NCBI RefSeq assembly: GCF_001905665.1
Contig: NZ_LIVX01000002.1
Coordinates: 62,001 to 126,000 of the forward strand
Direction: 5' to 3'
Length of the DNA: 64,000 nucleotides
From: Streptomyces sp. CB02261
GTDB lineage: Bacteria; Actinomycetota; Actinomycetes; Streptomycetales; Streptomycetaceae
Of this stretch, positions 59,035-64,000 are shown one piece after another. The stretch's first letter is position 1. Each line of letters opens with the position of its first letter. A model generated the notes under the pieces. That model saw only the letters and a program-made list of their open reading frames with translations, made no database searches and had not been told where the DNA came from. Made by a program: the position numbers and the translations under genes.

Positions 59035-59952
59035 CTAGGGCGCGAGCGGCAGGACGCTCGCTCCGGGCACGTCGAGGTCGAGCCGGTTCGCGGCCCAGCC
59101 CTCGCCCGCAAGTCGGGAGACCTTGTCGGCCGTCCCGTGTTCGGCCAGTGCGAGCACCGTGGGGCCCGCACCGGAGATGACCGCGGGGACACCGTCCGCG
59201 CGCAGCCGGTTCACGAGGGCGATGCTCTCGGGCATCGCGGGGGCCCGGTACTCCTGGTGCAGCCGGTCCTCGGTGGCCGCGAGCAGCAGCTCGGGGCGGC
59301 GGGTCAGGGCCTCGACGAGGAGGGCGGCACGCCCGGCGTTGGCCGCGGCGTCCACATGCGGGACGGTGCGCGGGAGGAGCCCGCGGGCGGTCTCGGTGAG
59401 CACCGGCTTCCCGGGGACGAAAACCACTGGAACGATGGAATCCGAAGGATCCATCCTGATCGCCCGCGCGGCACCGGACTCGGTCCAGGCGAGCGTGAAT
59501 CCGCCGAGGAGACAGGCGGCGACGTTGTCGGGGTGGCCCTCGATCTCGGTGGCGAGTTCGAGCAGGGCGGCCTCGTCGAGCCTGGCGTCCCCGCCTATCG
59601 TCACGGCGCGGGCGGCGACGATGCCGGCGCAGATGGCGGCGGAGGAGGACCCGAGGCCGCGGCCGTGCGGGATGCGGTTGGCGCAGACGACCTCGAGGCC
59701 GCGCGGCTGCCCGCCGAGCAGGTCGAAGGCCGTGCGCAGGGAGCGTACGAGCAGGTGGCTCTCGTCGCGCGGGAGCGTCTCGGCACCCTCGCCGGCGATG
59801 TCGACGTGCAGCCCGGAGTCGGCGACACGGACGACGACGTCGTCGTAGAGGCCCAGCGACAGGCCGAAGGCGTCGAAGCCCGGGCCGAGATTGGCGCTGG
59901 TGGCGGGGACGCGCACCCGTACGGCGGCGGCGCGGAACGCTGGACCGGCCAT
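59035..59952 (-). CDS. thrB: Homoserine kinase
   Basis: A 305-residue GHMP kinase that phosphorylates homoserine with ATP in threonine synthesis. The opening VRVPATSANLGPGFDAFGL, the ATP loop PHGRGLGSSSAAICAGI and the C-terminal SGAGPTVLALAEHG are the three GHMP motifs. The ATG at 59952 fits the family start. Unlike hom and thrC, which are 7 bp apart, it is separated from thrC by 282 bp of hairpin-rich DNA, so it may have its own promoter or be attenuated. Confidence 0.95.
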   Translation of the reverse strand: MAGPAFRAAAVRVRVPATSANLGPGFDAFGLSLGLYDDVVVRVADSGLHVDIAGEGAETLPRDESHLLVRSLRTAFDLLGGQPRGLEVVCANRIPHGRGLGSSSAAICAGIVAARAVTIGGDARLDEAALLELATEIEGHPDNVAACLLGGFTLAWTESGAARAIRMDPSDSIVPVVFVPGKPVLTETARGLLPRTVPHVDAAANAGRAALLVEALTRRPELLLAATEDRLHQEYRAPAMPESIALVNRLRADGVPAVISGAGPTVLALAEHGTADKVSRLAGEGWAANRLDLDVPGASVLPLAP

Positions 59953-60129
59953 CGCTCGATGACTCTCCTTGATTGCGACAACGGGTATTTCAGGCCGGTA
60001 CTTCGGAGAAGTACACGGGAACCCGGGGGACCGTTTCGGCCTTGGAGGCGACAACGGCAACGACACCGCGCATATGCGTGGGAGCGGGTTCGGTACAGCC
60101 TATCGAAGGAAGGTTCTGTGGCGACATAG

Positions 60130-60207
60130 GGCGCACAGGAGGCGCACGATGCGTGTCGCGAGCCAACCTGTGCGCCTATGTACGTTCCTGATCGGGTTTC
60201 GATCAGG
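60130..60207 (-). other. Hairpin-rich thrC-thrB intercistronic region
   Basis: Two inverted repeats lie here: GGCGCACAGG/CCTGTGCGCC (60130-60139 and 60167-60176, loop 27 nt) and CCTGATCG/CGATCAGG (60187-60194 and 60200-60207, loop GGTTT). The second is 27 bp past the thrC stop and is the likely thrC terminator. The first would fall in the thrB leader. Confidence 0.55.
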
Positions 60208-60234
60208 GCTTCTCCCTCTGCGGGAGGGGTGGGA

Positions 60235-61305
60235 TCAGGCCAGACCGAGGCGCTCGGCGGCGGCGGCCGCGTCGACCGGGACGGTGACCGGCTGAGGCGC
60301 GCCGGCGACGGCCCAGTCGGGGTCCTTGAGGCCGTTGCCGGTGACCGTGCAGACGATCCTCTGGCCCGGGTCGACCTTGCCCTGCTCGGCGGCCTTCAGC
60401 AGACCGGCGACCGACGCGGCCGACGCGGGCTCCACGAAGACGCCCTCCTGCGCGGCCAACAGGCGGTAGGCACGCAGGATCTCACGGTCCGTCACCTCGT
60501 CGATGAAGCCGCCCGACTCGTCCCGCGCGGCGATCGCGTAGTCCCACGAGGCCGGGTTGCCGATGCGGATCGCGGTGGCGATCGTCGACGGGTCCTTGAC
60601 GACCTCGCCGCGCACCAGCGGGGCCGAACCGGAGGCCTGGAAGCCCCACATGCGCGGTCGGTGCGTGGAGACGGCGTCGGCGGCGTACTCGGAGTACCCC
60701 TTCCAGTACGCCGTGATGTTGCCGGCGTTGCCGACCGGCAGGACGTGGATGTCGGGCGCGTCACCGAGCATGTCCACGATCTCGAACGCGGCGGTCTTCT
60801 GGCCCTCGATACGGACCGGGTTGACCGAATTGACCAGCGCCACCGGGTAGTTCTCGGAGAGGCCGCGGGCCAGGGTCAGGCAGTCGTCGAAGTTTCCGTC
60901 GACCTGGAGGATCTTCGCGCCGTGCACGAGGGCCTGGCCCATCTTGCCGAGCGCGATCTTGCCCTGCGGCACGAGGACGGCGCAGACCATCCCGGCGCGC
61001 ACCGCGTAGGCCGCCGCCGAGGCGGAGGTGTTGCCGGTGGAGGCGCAGATGACGGCCTGCGCACCCTCCTCCTTGGCCCTGGTGATGGCCATGGTCATGC
61101 CCCGGTCCTTGAAGGAGCCGGTGGGGTTGGCGCCCTCGACCTTGAGGTGCACCTCGCAGCCCGTGCGCTCGGAGAGGACCTGAGCGGGAACGAGCGGCGT
61201 ACCGCCCTCACGGAGCGTGACGACCAGCGTCTTGTCCGTGACCGGAAGGCGGTCCCGGTACTCCTCGATGATGCCGCGCCACTGGTGGGTGCCCTTGCTG
61301 GTCAT
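60235..61305 (-). CDS. thrC: Threonine synthase
   Basis: A 356-residue PLP enzyme that converts O-phosphohomoserine to threonine. The PLP Lys is in [15 protein letters not shown], and the phosphate-binding Gly loop ([16 protein letters not shown]) is present. It is of the short, class found in actinobacteria and Bacillus. The ATG at 61305 has AAAGGA upstream, 7 bp after hom, so the two form an operon. Confidence 0.96.
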   Translation of the reverse strand: MTSKGTHQWRGIIEEYRDRLPVTDKTLVVTLREGGTPLVPAQVLSERTGCEVHLKVEGANPTGSFKDRGMTMAITRAKEEGAQAVICASTGNTSASAAAYAVRAGMVCAVLVPQGKIALGKMGQALVHGAKILQVDGNFDDCLTLARGLSENYPVALVNSVNPVRIEGQKTAAFEIVDMLGDAPDIHVLPVGNAGNITAYWKGYSEYAADAVSTHRPRMWGFQASGSAPLVRGEVVKDPSTIATAIRIGNPASWDYAIAARDESGGFIDEVTDREILRAYRLLAAQEGVFVEPASAASVAGLLKAAEQGKVDPGQRIVCTVTGNGLKDPDWAVAGAPQPVTVPVDAAAAAERLGLA

Positions 61306-61312
61306 GGGTCCT

Positions 61313-62614
61313 TTACTCCCCTTCAACACGCATGATGCTGGCGACACCGCGCACGGTGTCGAGCTTGCGCAGCGCTTCGACGGTCCCGGAGAGGGCGGCG
61401 TCGGGCGCGCGGTGGGTGACGACGACGAGAGAGGCCTCGCCGTCTCCGTCCTGTCGACCGTGCTGACGCACCGTGTCGATGGATACGCCGTGCTCGGCGA
61501 AGACCGTCGCGACCTGGGCGAGGACGCCCGGCTTGTCGGCCACGTCGAGACTGATGTGGTACCGCGTCACGACCTCGCCCATGGAGCTCACGGGCAGCTG
61601 GGTGTACGCGGACTCACCGGGGCCGTTGGCCTCGTTGAGCTTGTTGCGGCACACGGCGACGAGGTCACCGAGGACGGCGGAGGCGGTCGGAGCGCCGCCG
61701 GCGCCGGGGCCGTAGAACATGAGCTGCCCGGCGGCGTCGGCCTCGACGAAGACCGCGTTGTACGCGCCGCGGACGGAGGCGAGCGGGTGGCTCAGCGGGA
61801 TCATCGCGGGGTGCACGCGCGCGGTGACGGAGCCGCCGTCGGCGGCCCGCTCGCAGATGGCGAGCAGCTTGATGGTGCAGCCCATCTGCTTGGCGGAGGC
61901 GAAGTCGGCGGCGGTGACCTCGGTCATGCCCTCGCGGTACACGTCGTCGAGGCGTACGCGGGTGTGGAAGGCGATCCCGGAGAGGATGGCGGCCTTGGCG
62001 GCGGCGTCGAAGCCCTCGACGTCGGCGGTCGGGTCGGCCTCGGCGTACCCGAGGGCGGTGGCCTCGTCGAGCGCCTCGGAGTAGCCGGCGCCGGACGTGT
62101 CCATCTTGTCGAGGATGAAGTTCGTGGTGCCGTTGACGATGCCCATCACGCGGTTGATCTTGTCGCCGGCGAGGGACTCGCGCAGCGGCCGGATCAGCGG
62201 GATCGCGCCGGCGACGGCGGCCTCGTAGTAGAGGTCCTGGCCGTGCTTCTCGGCGGCGGCGTAGAGGCTCGCGCCGTCCTGGGCGAGCAGCGCCTTGTTC
62301 GCCGAGACGACGGAGGCGCCGTGCTCGAAGGCGGTGGTGATGAGGGTGCGGGCCGGCTCGACCCCGCCGATGACCTCGACGATGACGTCGATGTCGCCAC
62401 GTTTGACCAGGGCGGTGGCGTCGGTGGTGATCAGCTCCGCGGGGATGCCCTCGCGGACCTTGTCCGGGCGGCGCACCGCCACGCCGGCGAGCTCGACCGG
62501 GGCGCCGATGCGCGCGGCGAGGTCGTCGGCGTGCGTCGTCATGATGCGCGCCACCTCTGAGCCGACCACTCCACAGCCCAGCAGCGCCACCTTCAGCGGA
62601 CGCGTACGCATCAT
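61313..62614 (-). CDS. hom: Homoserine dehydrogenase
   Basis: A 433-residue monofunctional enzyme reducing aspartate semialdehyde to homoserine, the branch point to Thr and Met. It has the Rossmann start [17 protein letters not shown], the catalytic region [14 protein letters not shown] and [20 protein letters not shown], and a C-terminal ACT domain ([22 protein letters not shown]) expected to sense threonine. Two adjacent ATGs exist; the second (62611) has the better GAGG spacing. It lies downstream of lysA across 154 bp with short repeats. Confidence 0.95.
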   Translation of the reverse strand: MMRTRPLKVALLGCGVVGSEVARIMTTHADDLAARIGAPVELAGVAVRRPDKVREGIPAELITTDATALVKRGDIDVIVEVIGGVEPARTLITTAFEHGASVVSANKALLAQDGASLYAAAEKHGQDLYYEAAVAGAIPLIRPLRESLAGDKINRVMGIVNGTTNFILDKMDTSGAGYSEALDEATALGYAEADPTADVEGFDAAAKAAILSGIAFHTRVRLDDVYREGMTEVTAADFASAKQMGCTIKLLAICERAADGGSVTARVHPAMIPLSHPLASVRGAYNAVFVEADAAGQLMFYGPGAGGAPTASAVLGDLVAVCRNKLNEANGPGESAYTQLPVSSMGEVVTRYHISLDVADKPGVLAQVATVFAEHGVSIDTVRQHGRQDGDGEASLVVVTHRAPDAALSGTVEALRKLDTVRGVASIMRVEGE

Positions 62615-62733
62615 CCGACCTCTTTCTCGTCCTACTTCGTATCTCTACGTTCGTGTCTCTGCGGTTCTCTACGGTGGAACCAGTCTCACTCACCGGACGG
62701 GGGTTTCCGCCCTCCGTCCGGATCCTGAGACAT

Positions 62734-62772
62734 CTATTTCATCACTCGGTTATCACTGGACTATTTCATCAC
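62734..62772 (-). repeat. Direct repeats upstream of hom
   Basis: On the minus strand GTGATGAAATAG occurs twice (62772-62761 and 62745-62734), with GTGATAAC between them at 62756. The first copy includes the lysA stop codon. This AT-rich stretch lies 120 to 160 bp before hom and is a candidate regulatory site. Confidence 0.5.
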
Positions 62773-64000
62773 CCGACGTCGAGACGCAGGAGATCTTCTT
62801 CCGTCTCGCGGCGGACGATCACCCGTGCCTCACCGTCCCGGACGGCCACGACGGGCGGCCGGAGCGCGTGGTTGTAGTTGCTGGCCATGGAGCGGCAGTA
62901 CGCGCCGGTGGCGGGCACCGCGAGAAGGTCGCCGGGCGCCAGGTCGGCGGGCAGGAAGGCGTCCCGTACGACGATGTCGCCGCTCTCGCAGTGCTTGCCG
63001 ACGACCCGGGAGAGCATCGGCGCCGCGTCACTGGTCCGCGAGACGAGGCTGACGCTGTACTCGGCGTCGTACAGGGCGGTGCGGATGTTGTCCGACATGC
63101 CGCCGTCGACGCTCACGTACGTCCGCAGCCCTTCGAGCGGCTTGACCGTGCCCACCCGGTAGAGGGTGAAGGCGGTCGGGCCGACGATGGCGCGGCCGGG
63201 CTCCACGGAGATCCGGGGCGTACGGAGCCCCGCCGCCTCGCACTCCCGGTTGACGATCTCGCTCAGCGCCTTGGCGATCTCGTGCGGCTCGCGCGGGTCG
63301 TCCTCGGAGGTGTACGCGATGCCGAGGCCGCCGCCGAGGTCGATCTCGGGCAGCTCCACGCCGTGCTCGTCCCGCACCTCGGCGAGCAGCTGGACGACGC
63401 GCCGCGCGGACACCTCGAAGCCGGCCATGTCGAAGATCTGCGACCCGATGTGCGAGTGGATGCCGATGAGCTCCAGACCGTCCAGCCTCAGCGCCCGCCG
63501 GACGGCCTCGGCGGCCTGCCCGCCGGCGAGCGCGATGCCGAACTTCTGGTCCTCGTGCGCGGTGGCGATGAACTCGTGGGTGTGCGCCTCGACACCGACG
63601 GTCACCCGGATCTGGACGCGCTGCCGCTTGCCGAGGGAGGTGGCGATGTGGGCGACGCGGACGATCTCCTGGAAGGAGTCGAGGACGATGCGCCCCACGC
63701 CGGCCTCGACGGCCCGGTGGATCTCCTCCTCGCTCTTGTTGTTGCCGTGGAAGGCGATGCGCTCGGCGGGCATCCCGGCGGACAGGGCGGTGACGAGCTC
63801 GCCGCCGGAGCACACGTCGAGGTTCAGGCCCTCCTCCGTGAGCCAGCGCACGACGGCCCGCGAGAGGAACGCCTTGCCCGCGTAGAAGACGTCGGCGTCG
63901 GCGCCGAAGGCCTCGGCCCAGGCGCGGCAGCGGGCGCGGAAGTCGGTCTCGTCGAGGAAGTAGGCGGGCGTGCCGAACTCCTCGGCGAGCGCGTCGACCC
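62769..64000 (-). CDS. lysA: Diaminopimelate decarboxylase (5' end beyond window)
   Basis: The last 410 codons of a PLP-dependent decarboxylase that makes lysine from meso-diaminopimelate. Present are the PLP Lys in [14 protein letters not shown], the barrel motif [12 protein letters not shown], the Gly-rich [12 protein letters not shown], the phosphate-binding [10 protein letters not shown] and the substrate-specificity residues near [15 protein letters not shown]. The N-terminal part, perhaps 50 residues, lies off the right edge. The gene precedes hom, as in other actinobacteria. Confidence 0.95.
   Translation of the reverse strand, partial: VDALAEEFGTPAYFLDETDFRARCRAWAEAFGADADVFYAGKAFLSRAVVRWLTEEGLNLDVCSGGELVTALSAGMPAERIAFHGNNKSEEEIHRAVEAGVGRIVLDSFQEIVRVAHIATSLGKRQRVQIRVTVGVEAHTHEFIATAHEDQKFGIALAGGQAAEAVRRALRLDGLELIGIHSHIGSQIFDMAGFEVSARRVVQLLAEVRDEHGVELPEIDLGGGLGIAYTSEDDPREPHEIAKALSEIVNRECEAAGLRTPRISVEPGRAIVGPTAFTLYRVGTVKPLEGLRTYVSVDGGMSDNIRTALYDAEYSVSLVSRTSDAAPMLSRVVGKHCESGDIVVRDAFLPADLAPGDLLAVPATGAYCRSMASNYNHALRPPVVAVRDGEARVIVRRETEEDLLRLDVG

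Overview
This 64-kb window is core chromosome of a Streptomyces-type actinobacterium. Supporting signs are very high GC with strong third-position GC bias, GTG and TTG starts, four-base start/stop overlaps, the mycelial coiled-coil pair Scy/FilP, a secreted chitinase with chitinase-type promoter repeats, and NucS in place of MutS/MutL. From memory the gene order matches the region of the Streptomyces coelicolor chromosome running from icmA (about SCO5415) down to lysA (about SCO5353); this synteny is recalled, not computed. I see no tRNA, rRNA, insertion sequence, prophage or CRISPR array.

Layout. 1-9.5 kb: a TetR regulator, isobutyryl-CoA mutase large subunit icmA behind a 24-bp perfect palindrome, a small DUF3817 membrane protein and a MarR regulator, then a cell-surface polysaccharide block (lipoprotein GH6 glucanase, GlxA-type copper radical oxidase, CslA-type beta-glycan synthase), a tetR remnant, a thiamine-binding-type protein and a second DUF3817 protein. 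9.6-15 kb: three overlapping AIM24 paralogues, a MarR regulator, meaB, a thiolase and methylmalonyl-CoA epimerase. 15-25 kb: scy, filP, and two tandem, evidently duplicated ABC exporters. 25-38 kb: a flavin oxidoreductase, an SCO5389-family protein, nucS, a large membrane-anchored ATPase, a STAS protein, 3-hydroxyacyl-CoA dehydrogenase, a TetR regulator divergent from a drug-type ABC exporter, PduO-type cobalamin adenosyltransferase, a membrane protein and a two-component system. 38-48 kb: chiC, a DUF2550 protein and the complete atpIBEFHAGDC operon. 48-64 kb: a MraY/WecA-type sugar-phosphate transferase, a divergent SHMT, an LMW-PTP-like protein lacking the catalytic Cys, tsaC, prmC, prfA, rpmE, an LCP-family ligase, rho, and hom-thrC, thrB and a 5'-truncated lysA.

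Functional themes. (1) Cobalamin-dependent acyl-CoA metabolism: IcmA, MeaB, epimerase, adenosyltransferase, thiolase and 3-hydroxyacyl-CoA dehydrogenase supply and interconvert butyryl-, isobutyryl- and methylmalonyl-CoA, the extender units of polyketides. (2) Tip growth: the Scy/FilP cytoskeletal genes lie 7 kb from a CslA/GlxA/GH6 tip-glycan block. (3) Housekeeping: ATP synthase, Rho, RF1 and its methylase, L31, and the aspartate-family amino acid genes.

The items most worth a second look are the LMW-PTP-like protein with Ser in place of the nucleophilic Cys next to a 126-bp duplication of its own 3' end, the icmA palindrome, the AT-rich 31-bp operator before the ABC exporter at 33 kb, the overlapping AIM24 trio, the 240-bp tandem repeats inside scy, and the placement of the cslA/glxA block.
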